Source: Symsagittifera roscoffensis
Lineage: Eukaryota; Xenacoelomorpha; Acoela; Convolutidae
Assembly (NCBI RefSeq): GCF_963678635.1
Contig: NC_087064.1
Coordinates: forward strand, 61,001,548-61,065,547
Reading direction: 5' to 3'
DNA: 64,000 nt
The notes below the pieces were generated by a model, which saw nothing but the letters and a program-made list of their open reading frames with translations, made no database searches and was not told the DNA's origin. Shown here one piece after another: positions 1 to 11,900 of the stretch. The position numbers and the translations under genes were made by a program. Every line of letters starts with the position of its first letter. Positions within the stretch are counted from its first letter, which is position 1.

Positions 1-580
1 TAAAGGGGGCGTGGGAGCGTCATGGACGTAAAAATTAAAAAGAGTGGGCGTAAGATCAGAGCCCTGGGGGACTCCACAATGAACTATTTTGCGAGGGGAT
101 TCTTGGTTGCTAAAAAGTGTGGTAGCTTGTCGGCCGTTCAAGTAGTTACTCAGCCAACGGAAAATAACTCTCGGGAGCGGTGTGTCATGAATTAGATCAC
201 GAGAGTACGATGACGCACCGTGTCAAAAGCCTTCGAGAGGTCAAGCGTTGCGAGAACAGTGCGGGACGGGGGGCGATTTTGATTAAAACCGTCTGTGACA
301 AAAAAAGTCCAAAATGTGGAAAGCGCAGTAGTGGTAGAGTTGTAAGGACGTAAACCATGTTGAGGTGTGGCGGTAATAGATACTTTGTTAAAAAAGGATG
401 AATAAGCCTTTCTAAAACTTTAACAGCGGGGCAGAGTAAAGAGATGGGCCTATAAGAAGTGGACAATTTATGTTGAAAGTTGCAAAGGCCATCCGGACCA
501 AGTTCTCGCGAGGGTTTGCTGTCCGCTATGGCTTGTTTAGTTTGTAGGGGGGAGAAAGTGGGGTTATCTAACAGAGTGAG
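1..580 (-). pseudogene. Reverse transcriptase domain of LINE A (partial, frameshifted)
   Basis: Minus-strand reading gives YRPISLL (fingers, near 440-470), then after a frameshift QHGLRPYNSTTTAL, DLSKAFDTVRH (palm motif A with catalytic Asp, near 210-240) and GVPQGSDLTP (motif B, near 40-75). These are in the order and spacing of a non-LTR reverse transcriptase. The YADD box would lie beyond the left edge. The 196-1 part is open in one frame, but the N-terminal part is in another, so no intact protein is made. Confidence 0.88.
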
Positions 581-1249
581 CTTGGCTATTTCCGGAGTAG
601 CTTATCTGACCCATTAATCCTGGTATTTGTGAATTGTTTATTAGAAGCCATATCTATGTCTGTGTCTGAAGAGATTGTTTTTGATTCGATATGAAAAGGG
701 TGCCTTCCTACCACAGGCCTGGATTCGTTTAGGGAGCGTACCAATTTCCAGAACTTTCTGGCGCCAGTGCGCTAATCACAGATCTGGAGGAATTTACGTC
801 ATTTGTTTCGCTTGTCTTTCGCTGTCTGATTGAGAAGCTGGGAATTCAATTGGGAAGGAGTGAAACAAAAATGCTGTGTAGGTTCCAAGGGCTGATTGTT
901 GTGGCGACCGAGATATGAAGGCTGACACTGGAGAAAGAGTCGGGGTGTTATGGTGGTTGCGCTCGGCGGGGATATGGTGGCGTGCTGCCCTCAGAATTTC
1001 TCCCCGGCCGTAACTGAAAAAACTAACCTCGGGGCAATGCAACCCGACTCATTCTCCTCGGTAAATTGCCTCCAATCAGCCCTGAGGAAGTTAAGGAAAG
1101 TCTTTTTTGGAGAAAAGTGTATGCTGTTTTCAAGAGGTAATTCGAAAATTATGGGGAGTTGGTCGGAGCCTAGAGATTTAATTGGGGTTAGGAGGAAGAA
1201 AATATTAGGCTCTGGGATGCTAGGGAGATGTCAGGTGAGGAGAAATGTG

Positions 1250-1974
1250 CATCAGAGGATAAAGAATTAAAAGGTACTCTAGTTTGGGTATCATTATTCC
1301 GGGGGCGTAAGTGGTTTTAGTAATTTCATTTGAGAGTAATTGAACACGTTGATCTTCTTTTAAATTTGAATTGCAGAGAGGAGAGTGGGAGTTTGCATCC
1401 CCGAGTACAAGAGCGTCGCCTGGAATCAGGAGATCAGTACGGGACGCAGTATAACTGGGTGGACAAGTAGATCTAGGGGATATACAAAAATGACAAATAC
1501 GAAGTTTCGACGTACCGGCTACAATTGATATACACATAGCCTCTTGTGTTCTGTCGTTATTGAAAGTTACTTCTTCGTATTGTATGGATTCAGGTATTGC
1601 AATGAGGAGGCCTCCACCGCTTTTGGGCCAGTCTTTTCGAATGATAGTGAATAAGGGACCTAGTGAGGGGTTACGGCTTTGTTTCTTGAGCTTGATTTCT
1701 TGGAATAGGGCTATGTGTATTTTCATTTCTGGGCTACGAATGCTGCAATTTCAGGAGCTTTCCCAAATTTTCCCTTACAATTAAACTGGAAGATTCTATG
1801 GATACTGTTTGATCGTTGATTTGGGAATTGGTTGCAGAAGGGGCTGTGGGCAAGGATTGGTTTGTTGGAACCGTTACTTGGTAAAAGGTGTTGGATGGGG
1901 CTTTGGTTCCGGGGGGAGTTAAAATGAAAGTAGAAGTGCAAAGGGGCGGTAAAATCTCTGTTAGGTTGTTTCAA
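1250..1974 (-). pseudogene. Apurinic-endonuclease-like domain of LINE A
   Basis: Two minus-strand frames join at a frameshift near 1725. The first contains FQFNCKGKFGKAPEIAAFV (the start of the nuclease fold, with the conserved N), the second IHIALFQEIKLK (the catalytic E of the QE-T/K motif), GGGLLIAI, and LVLGDANSHSPL (the GDxN/H motif, here GDAN). This series is typical of LINE ORF2 exonuclease-endonuclease-phosphatase domains. The missing C-terminal SDH motif and the frameshift mark it as a relic. Confidence 0.85.
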
Positions 1975-2045
1975 AATTTTGAGGCCACTGCATTTAAAAT
2001 GTATGCAGCCACATATGTGGCACCAGACACTGGCTTGGTTTCTAC

Positions 2046-2387
2046 TAATGTTTAGGTTGAAGGGTGAACAATTGTAGGGACTGGGGTTAGGGTTAATGCC
2101 GAATCTTAGTAGTAGGGTGAGTATGAGCAGACGGAGCAGCCTGGCCGGTTCCAGACGCTCGGTAACCGAAAACCCGAAGACTTTTGAGCTTTTCCCGAAC
2201 CATGGGAGGGGGAGCTTGACGCCATTTGCAAGCTGCCAAGCCAGGATAACGGGTCCACCACTTGAAGTCGGCGTCGTCTGGACCGTCGTGATTCAGATTC
2301 GTTCATTAGGCGAGCTGGACTGGCCCTCACACCGGAAAACGCCTCCTTGTAAGCCCATCGAAATCATTAGCCTATCGAACTTGATGT
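2046..2387 (-). other. Coding-like stretch between LINE A and the coiled-coil gene, unassigned
   Basis: GC-rich for this window. Two overlapping minus-strand frames stay open for 65-75 codons. One is rich in Ser and Arg. The other reads with a Trp pair and many Ala and Pro. It may be the decayed N-terminal part of LINE A (ORF1-like) or 3' flank of the neighbouring gene. No known family was recognised, and no clear polyadenylation signal was seen. Confidence 0.3.
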
Positions 2388-2969
2388 TTAAGTGGGAATC
2401 GCTTTCTTGTTCTTCTCCTGCTTCGGGCTAGGAGTGAAATCCGTGTCAGATTGTCCATCAGCTTGTAGCGATATCTTGCGTTCATCATAAAACGTCTTTA
2501 ATCTCATTTTTGTTTTTGAACTGAAATGTTCTTTACTGGGACTTATGCTCGACATCATCGCGTTCTTACTTTGCTTGGCTAGAGAGAATTGTTCCTTTCT
2601 TCGAATATCGCTCTTGGTATCCGACTTATACGTTCCATTGAATGACTGTTCCTCTCCTGCATTAGCCTCGGAATGCTCCGAGGTCTTATCAGATACTTCA
2701 ATTCTTTCCCGCTCGGAGTCGTCAACAGATCTTTCTAGATCGTCATGATGGTGGCGGTCGGGTCGGATTAACGTTTGTTCGCCTCCGTCGAAGAAATCGG
2801 GTGGGATTACGTTTGCCATCTCGGCATCGGCGTTTCCCCCTTCATCACCATCTAGATTTTTTTCGCTTCTTACATTCATTCCGATCACTAAACGATCACC
2901 GCGACTTTGACTCGTTGCCTCTCTAACAGGAACTTCGGAGGTACTACTAACAGAAGACCGGCTGCACCG
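2388..2969 (-). CDS. In-frame extension after the TAG of the coiled-coil gene (readthrough, or premature stop)
   Basis: Directly after the TAG at 2972-2970, the same frame remains open for 193 codons to a TAA at 2390-2388. The added part is hydrophilic and low-complexity: acidic stretches (NLDGDEGGNADAEM, DDLERSVDDSERERIEV) and Ser/Lys-rich stretches ending KQEKNKKAIPT. It resembles the disordered tail of a coiled-coil protein. A single C-to-T change (CAG to TAG) would explain the stop, as would programmed readthrough or a sequence error. There is no good splice acceptor that would make this a separate exon in the right phase with a normal-sized intron. With the extension the protein would have about 576 residues. 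Confidence 0.5.
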   Translation of the reverse strand, partial: RCSRSSVSSTSEVPVREATSQSRGDRLVIGMNVRSEKNLDGDEGGNADAEMANVIPPDFFDGGEQTLIRPDRHHHDDLERSVDDSERERIEVSDKTSEHSEANAGEEQSFNGTYKSDTKSDIRRKEQFSLAKQSKNAMMSSISPSKEHFSSKTKMRLKTFYDERKISLQADGQSDTDFTPSPKQEKNKKAIPT

Positions 2970-5900
2970 CTATTTAAAACTCCGCGTACTTCCCGTGTAA
3001 AGCTTCGGAATCTTTGTTGCTTCTCCTAACGAGTCTTTCCATTTCACTTTTGCGATCAAGGAGGTTACAAACGACAGTGTACGAGTTCCAAAGATAAAAA
3101 AAATTTATGCTTGTCTATGTACTCAATTCTTTCAAAATGAAAAAAGAGTTTTTTAATCTCTTAGAAACTCTATGAACTTTTCAGCTAAAATTAATCAATG
3201 GGTCTGCCCAGTATTGAGTTAATATTAATTCAGCTCAAACACTTATTTTAAAGTATCGCAAAAACCCGCAAGGTACAACCACCAACACATAAAACTGAAT
3301 TAAAAATCAGATGACAACACACCCTATAGATGACAGCGATCTCTCGTATCAATATCATTATACAGCTGTAGATGTATCAAATCACTGCCTCGTTTAAAAA
3401 TAGGCAACTTTTGTAAAACAGCAGTGATGGTTTCAATAAGGGTAAAATAAAACCTAGACTTAGAAAAAAGACTTCACTCAATTGGAACACTCCAAATGAA
3501 AAAAGCCCAGGACACTGTCGTCTCAAGTGAGTGTGTCTTTGCTGCTGCACTCACCGAGATACTCTTCGATGTGTCCTACGATTGCCCGAGCTGTCTGATC
3601 AAGTAGCTCAAGGCAACCTCTGATATAAAATATTAAGGATATAAGAAAAAACTTTCCCACATTCTGACAGTTCCAATTGTCCAAAAACTATCGGATTTGG
3701 ACCCTCCGATTCCTTCCTTTTCCAATTCCTTCCCTTTCCGATTCCTTCCTTTTCCGATTCCTTTCCTTTCCGATGTAAGTATGTATCTCTATCACTTGAG
3801 CTACTCGGATGGTTGCCTTAAAAATGCTGTTAGAACTGAGCTCGTTTTTTTTTATCGCTAAACCTCGAAAACTCGAAATTTGAATCCTCGAAACAAATTT
3901 ACGAAATCCAGAATATTACAAAAAGTTTATTTTCCTCAACTTTTCCGAGTCTTTTTCCGTGTGGTTTCTGTACTCAGGGGCGTTAAACTACGTAGTAACT
4001 CACTGCGCAGAAGCTCAAAATTGTTTGGAAAAAAATAGATGTCCAAAAACTTGGGGTTGGCAATTTGGCCAAGACTCGGTAATTTTCGACAACATCAGGG
4101 TGTTTTCTGTTTAATATATGTAATATATGATACGGGCTGTAACATACTAGTAATCGTTCATCAATTTTACCATACCCTCCCACACACGGAGCGATCCAAT
4201 TGTGTTCCCCACCACCTAAGTTTTTCGAAATAGTACCATCAACTTAAATTGTCGTTGTGGATGTTGTCCCCTGCTGTGTCTGGAAAACGTCTGTCAGCTT
4301 GCCGCTTTAACCTCCGTTCACCGGCAAAATTACCATCAACGTGCCTAAATACTCGAACAACATTCAAGGAAGTTACCTAACCAGCAAGATATACATTCGA
4401 TCTTTCGATTAAAAATGTTATATATGTATATATATCTTTCTAAAACGACAACAAAAAGAAATGTCTCGTCCGGAAATAATATAAAAGCTGTTATTTACTG
4501 TTTTTTTTGTTTTTGTCTTTTTTTCTTTCTTGAAAAACCAGTTAAAAAACCTAAAAAAGACCAAAAACAATAAAAAACAGAAAATGGCAGCTTTTATAAT
4601 TTTTCTGGACGAGATGTGATCAGATTTTTCTGTTTGTTGTTGTTTTAAAATGATTTATAACGTTTTTAATAGAAAGATCGATTGTATTGCTTGCTGGATA
4701 GGTAACCTCCCTCGAGTGTTGTTTGAGTATTTCAAGATTTGGAGTATTTTTGGTGTTAAAGTCATCTTATTTTTGGCTTTTCTTGGTTACAAACTAATTT
4801 TGTTTGGCTTTACGCTTTCTCTTTAAAAGTTTTTGGTCCCATAGCTTTAGGTTATTTGGGCTCTAGACTTCCCACCAAAACCTCCGACCCCGGGAAATTT
4901 TGGTCTTGTACCGTCCATCTGGTACAATGCAGCACAATAAGGCCTCTAACTCGGGCATACGCCCGGAGCTGAGAGTTCGTCGCTGTAACATTTGCTGATC
5001 GTGATGGCCTATCGCCTTTAACAGGCCCATCCAGGAGCCCCATAAAAACGTCTATGTAGCTTTCGCGCAGAAATTGCACATTGACGGAGCGTAGAAAAAG
5101 TACCTATTGAAGTTACCTCAATCCTACTCGTTTTTAATCGTCTTGACCAAGCCAGTTGCTTTTCTGCTCTGTTAAGGTCTAAGTAAGTTGTTACTATTTT
5201 TAGGCCAACAGCCAAACAATTTTCAATCAGCTTTCGTTTACACGCGAAAGTAACTATGTTGCTGGTACTCGGATCCACAGACAAAGTGATTACTGTTAAA
5301 AACATGGCTAGAAAATTCTATTTAACAATGTTTTTACTGACACTTATATACTAAACTCATTAGAGATGTATTGACTCTCTCCTCGTCTCTAACTGCTCAT
5401 GCTCTGTAATATTAAATAAAATAACAGTAAATTAAAAACGGATAGGGCATTACAGCAACTAAAATATTTTATTGTCTTTCAAAATTCTCTTGGCATCGGG
5501 CCTCCAATTATACTCTCCAGGAGAATAAATCTTTATCTCTCTGATTTCATTGCATGGTAGGATTCCCCTGGACCTTCCATTCACACGATCTTCCTATAAG
5601 CACCTTATCGCGGCTTGATCTCACGATAGAAGCCTTCGTTTCTCTTCTATTCTCTTCTTTGGCGCGACTGCGGCGGTCACTATTAGGCTGTCTAGTTTTC
5701 TGTTCGAACAGTAGAACATATTGTAATAATTCGTTGGCTCACAATTCGACCAATCAGAAATCGAGTGTAGGAATGTTCTATTAATCCACAAGCGATATTT
5801 ACAAAATATAAAATTGGATCCGATGATATGTTCTTTGGAGTGATGAAGGTGTTGAAAACATAAAAAAAAGCTTGAATTGTCTCAAATAAAAAACTTTGTC

Positions 5901-8900
5901 GAGTCCATCACTAGCTTCTAGTGTGCCCAGAACAGAAGCACTGTTACCAACCTGTAGAGCCACAGAGACAAGCTGCTTAAGGTAAAGTGTAGACTTAGGT
6001 TCTTGCTTAGCAGCCGATAGACGTTTACCATTTACCGCTCAACGTAAAGTGTCGACTTAGGTTCTTGCGTAGCAGCCGATAGAAATTTAGTTGAACAATA
6101 TTTGTATAAATTCGACCGATTTTTCATTTTGGTTCAAATGGACATTGGTACAAATGGGACTTCACCAATTCTCAAGCCATTGAAAACTTGTTTCAGATTA
6201 GAGAAATGAGGAGTTTCCTAACCAGATTTTACTAGTGATTACATATTGTTTTGGATTTTACGTTTGGTAATCTGTTAGTCTAAGGTGAGTTTTTGTGCAA
6301 AGTATCACAAAAAAATTGAAGCTCACAGCATCAATCAAAAGTAATATAAGTAGTTCTTAGAAAGGAAAGTATTTTTGGTTTCTTTCAACTTTTGAACCAG
6401 AAAACGATTTTCAAACGAGATGAATATTTGTCTCAATCAAAGCTGACTTACAGTCCCACTCTAAAAAACAAAAGTTTTGATTTGTTATTTCATTTTTGTA
6501 GCTAGATAGTTGCGTAACTTTTTTCTCCAGCATAGTTATTGCTAAAAACGATTAGAATTTAACAAAAAAGTTATGAAAAGAAGAGAATATACCTAATAGC
6601 GGTGCCTAGCGCATCAGCCATATGATAAGATGCAGGAGTAATTGAAGTATAAGAAACTGACTTTCAAACTGACATGCAACAGAGTAAACTATCTAACTAG
6701 AACTAAAAGGGAGTTCTAGAAACCATAATAAGTTTGTATGGCTAGATTTTATTCAATTATTAAATACGCGGTCATATAAGGTCATGTAAATGAAGGAGTT
6801 ATATAGTATAGAAAAGTTCTTCTAGGGATTCAACTTCTCGCATTGTGCCCAGAATACAGGCGGAATTGGCAGTTTGATTAGCAATAGATATCCGTTGTTT
6901 TAAAAACATAGCCGCGCGCATGTGCAATTATTATAGAAGGTCAAATTTAAGAGAATTTTAAATCAGTACCAAGCAAAATTTCTATTTTACAATGTTTTTT
7001 TTTTTAATTTTTAGTTTACCTTCCAAATACAAAGTCGGATAGTTTTTGATCATCTGGTACTCGCATGTCTTCTGGTTCATGTCCTCGAAGGTATCGACAT
7101 TTGCGCACATCGTCCCATGTCCTCTTAAGTTGAAGAGTTTCCTCGGTTTCCTTGACGTAACCCATGTACACCACAGCCTCGAATAGACTGTTGAAATGTT
7201 TTGTATTTGCCGCTTTTCCTGAAAAAAAGTTCTTTAGCTCTTTATTGATAAGTGCTTACAATCTTGTGCTAATTGTTGCACTTAGCACAAGATTATATTA
7301 TATATTTCGGTATATATAACTAGTTGTTTCAAGATAGGTGAGCGGCGAATTGAGCATGTCAGTTGTTATAGTTTATTTATATATTGTTTGATCGTTTATC
7401 GTTGTTATAAGTGTAACGTTATGATGTTGAACTGTTACAAATACCTGTATGCCATAACGCCGCTACGGTTAGTTTTTCTTGGTGCAGCGTTTAGATTTTT
7501 TGGACATGTTTGATTCGTTTATTAACTGAACCACGAATAGTGTAACATGGTAATTTCTTTTTTGTTTCATTGAAACGATTCATATTTCGTTTTCGAACTC
7601 AATGTCTTTTGTTGTTTTAGTTTTGATTATCATCATATTTTCTAACGATTTTGAATACCTTTCTTTTAATCATTTTAAATCTAAATTAATTGGCTAAAAA
7701 ATAAATGTAAAAGACGTGATTTTTTAATGAGAGATTTTCCCGACGATTTCAACTTCTTCAAAGAAGTATCGTTAGACGCCACGTTCCTGTAACCGTGTTT
7801 CTAAATACTTATTTCATAAAAATCTCTGAGATACGAAAAACCAGTCTACATTTTTGCTATTCGAGCTTTACCTTCAGGATTCAATTTGAGGCTCAGAATA
7901 AAATAGAACATTCGATCATTCGCAATCATATGCTATAATTGAGTGTAGCTTATTTTCATATTACTGCCTAGTTTTTGAAGCCTTATTTTAACCCCTTCCA
8001 GGCTATCAAACGGTATGAAATCGGAATATTCAAATTGATCAGGCTAACAAAAGTAAATCTCTGAATTTTAAAACGCCGTTCAACTACCAACTCGTAGTCA
8101 ACAAGAACAGACCTGTCAAAGCGATGAAAATAAGTATAGAAACGACTTTGACATGAAATCGAATAGCCAACTGTACTGGGATACGGATACTTAGTCAGCA
8201 AGTTCAATTATATAAACAGATGTACGCGGAAAATTGTCTGCAAATGCATCCATTGTAACAGTTGGAAACAAAGTTGAAACGAAAACTTGATGTGATTTTA
8301 TAAAAATTGGGATAATGGGACTCTTAACCATTCGTCGTTTAAAGGATCAAAACATTTTTGAGTTCATTTGAGATTTTTGAGATTTTTTGTCGTGTACCCC
8401 CCAATTCTGTTCATTTTACCGCTTGATAAATTTTGTTTTAAGAACTATATTTAATTTAATTAAGCGAGTCATTTTCAGCCATGTTTAAACCAATTGAAGA
8501 AGAAGAAGAATTTATCTCTCCATGTAGTTGATAGTACAAGCATCAATTTTTTAAAATTATTAAATCAACAAAATGGAGGGGATAGACAGGCGCAGTATGT
8601 GCCTACTTGACGTCTACCCGTTGAACAAATTATGATTGCAACTAAGTAATAAAGATAAATTTACATTCGAATAAATATAGGATTGTGGGGAAAAATTTAT
8701 TTTTCCCCTAAAAATAAGCCCTCATTAAGGAATAGTTATAACTGAACACGAATAGTGTAACATGGCAATTTCTTTTTTGTTCATGAAACTATTCATGTTT
8801 CGTTTTCGAACTCAATGTCTTTTGTTGTTTTCGTTTTGATTATCATCATATTTTCTAACGATGTTGAATATCTTTCTTTTAATCATTTTAAATCTAAATT

Positions 8901-11900
8901 GATTGGCTAAAAAACAAATGTGAAAGACGTGATTTTTTTATGAGAGATTTTCACGACGATTTCAACTTCTTCAAAGAAGTAACGTTAGATGTCACGTTAT
9001 TTTAACCGTATTTCTAAATACTTATCATAAAAATCTCTCAGAGATACGAAAAACCAGTCTACATTTTTGCTATTCGAGCTTTACCTTCAGGATTCAATTT
9101 GAGGCTCAGAAGCAAATAGAACATTCGATCATTCGCAATCATATGCTATAATTGAGTGTAGCTTATTTTCATATTACTGCATAGTTTTTGAAGCCTGGTT
9201 TTAACCTAGAATTTTAACATAAACATATGCCGGAACTGAGTAAATTTTTCTATCTTTGTTATGGCGAGACGTCTTGTCTTTCATTTTTTGATTTTCTTAT
9301 CGACAACAAGGAGCACAATCTTTTGATTTTCTTATGAAGGCGCACAACAAGGAGAACCATTAGCTGTATTTTCATTTTGCCTGGCAATCAACGATATTCT
9401 GAAAGCCCTTACATCAATGTTCAAATCTGGCTACGTCGATGACATAAGTGCCGGTGATATCGTGTGGCAGAATGTCCTCAAAGACCTTGAGACCGTGATA
9501 GCAGAAGGTGTCAAGATCGGACTGAATCTGAATCTGAAAAACAAGTCTGAGTTGATTGTATTTTGCGATGATGCCAGAGAAAAGAATTCAATCATTCAGT
9601 CCTTCTTAGCAGTTTTCCCCCACATGACAATCACTGGACCTACGGACTTGGTTCTCCTAGGTGCCCCGATTGGCGAAAAGGCACAAGAAACTGTTGTTCA
9701 AGATAAACTCAACGAATTCAGTCGCATGTGCATTCGACTGCAATCGCTTCCGTCACATGTTGCTTTCTTCCTGCTTAAGAATTTTTTCTACATTCCAGAA
9801 CTAATGTGCATAATGCGAACGTCAACATCATTCCTGAAAACAGACGCTCTTCACCGTTTCGACGAGAGTATCCGGAACACACTGCAGTTGATCTTCAACG
9901 TCGAGATTGACGATCCACAATGGGAGCTTTTGACGTTGCCATACAAACTGGGTGGAATGGGTATTTTGCAGGTCCCGAAACTGGCTTTTGCTGCGTATGC
10001 GTCATCCATATTTAGCACTCTAGATATCTGTAATAACTCTATGCCAATGAAGCAACAACTGAATCTCTAATTGGATCTGTTGTACAACACTGGCGAAGTA
10101 CCATAAACAGTGATGAATCTCTACCAGAGCGCAAATTCAAACAGAACGATTGGTTTAACCCAATGATGCTTCAACAAGCTGAGTCGATTAAAGGACCAGG
10201 ACACGTGGCCCGCTTGAACGGCTTGGTGTGACCCGGAGCTGCTGACTGGCTCAACGCCCTTCCCTCGAGAACACTAGCACTCCAGCTCACTGATGATGAA
10301 TTTCGAATTGCCATAGGTTACCGTCTTGGCGCACCGCTCTGTACCCCACACGAGTGTTCTTGTGGCGATATAGTCGATGCCTATGGTAAGCATGCATTAG
10401 TTTGCAAGAAGAGCAGATCTGTTCATGCAAGACATTCGATAGGCAATCATATTATTCATAGGGCATTTATTCAAGCCAACATCCCGTCGACCATCGAGCC
10501 CCAGGGACTATTTTTGTCTGACCGTAAGAGACCAGATGGACTCACACTAGTTCCATGGACGCACGGAAGAGCATTGGCTTGGGACTTCACCTGCGTACAT
10601 AGACCGGCATCCTCGTACACCCAGCTCGCGAGTCGAGAAGGACCCACTGTGGCAGATGCAGCGGAATCACGAAAACGCGCTAAATACGAAGAGATATCAG
10701 CAACACACATCTTCCAATCGATTGCGATTGAAACTCTTGGAGGTCTGGGTACTGATACACTGCGCTTTATAACAAGCCTTGGTAAACGAGTGACGCAAGC
10801 TACTGGCGATGACAGAGCGACAATTTTCTTGCGGCAGAGACTTGGCCTTGCTGTACAGCGTGGATCATTGCTGTTGATGTTGACGACCCAGTTGGTGCCG
10901 ACTTTCGGCGATAACCAAGATTGAATCATGACTGTTTTTTAAATAGCGTTTAAAATGTTTTTTTTTTAAATATAAATTTGGTGCTACTCTTGAAACATTC
11001 CTCGGACTTGGTCCATTTTGTTTTTTAAGTCGGTTTGAATTCACGTAAAATTAAGTTGTAAAAAAAAATTATTACATCTAGGCCTGTCATTTTTTTCATT
11101 TTTTTTAAATTTTCAAAAAAAAATGCGATATCTCGAAAACTACAAGGATTTGGAGGGTCATATTTTCAGCATAGAATTGCAACCCTAGATTAGTTGTTTG
11201 ATAGCATTTAACCAGCGGGTACCACTTTTGAAAAATAAAAGTTCAAAGAAATATGTTTTGCACCAACTCGTAATTGCCACAAATGAAAATATCTTTAAAT
11301 TTATGGACGAAACTGTCTTCTTTTTTTGACATCAATTCAATGTTTTCGGGTAACAGCTTATTTCTACTCATAATATTCAATAACTTTGAACCCCTATTAG
11401 TCAAAGAACATGATTTTACCTTATTCTTACAGAATGGTGGAACAAATGATCGACCTGAAATTCGCGTATGATAGGCAAAATTTTAAAAAGTAATTAAAGA
11501 ATTGAGAAAACAAGTTGGATGTATTTGATTTAGTGATCGTAAACAAAACTTCATTAAATCGTACACATATAGCTTGTGAACTGTTAGTATTTTGTTATCA
11601 GAAAAGAATTTAGTAATGGTATCAAATTTCCTTCTGAAGCAGATCATGCGAACAATTTTTCGTTGTATATTCAAAATTGGGCTTAAATAAGAAAAACTTG
11701 TGCCGCCGTGGACGAGCAAGCCATATTGTATTATTGGCTTGATATTCGACATATAGTATTTCAGTAGGATGGTTCTTGGTACATAATGTCTCATTTTCGA
11801 TATTACACCACAGTGACGACCTAGTTTTGATTGAACAAACTGTATATGGTGAAAAAAATTTAAGCTTATCATCTACAATGACACCTAGGTATTTGCAAAA

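Larger units (their letters stand above)
1..2045 (-). mobile_element. Degenerate non-LTR retrotransposon A (LINE, jockey/CR1-like), cut by the window edge
   Basis: Read on the minus strand the usual order of an APE-type LINE is present: a small zinc finger, then an apurinic endonuclease-like domain, then a reverse transcriptase that runs off the left edge. The zinc finger (1981-2025) reads C-x2-C-x4-H-x3-C followed by SGL, a pattern known upstream of the endonuclease in CR1-like elements. Several frameshifts separate the pieces (near 1725 and around 300-350), so it is a dead copy. The stretch between endonuclease and reverse transcriptase (about 600-1220) keeps only scattered coding-like frames. 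The clade is inferred from motif style, not from a tree. Confidence 0.85.

Noticed and set aside
7524-9205. LTR retrotransposon
   Set aside because: No TG...CA ends, no primer-binding site, and no gag-pol between the copies. Kept only as a direct repeat pair.
10471-10929. 152-codon minus-strand frame
   Set aside because: It is the antisense of the retroelement C-terminal domain on the plus strand, which carries the recognisable motifs.
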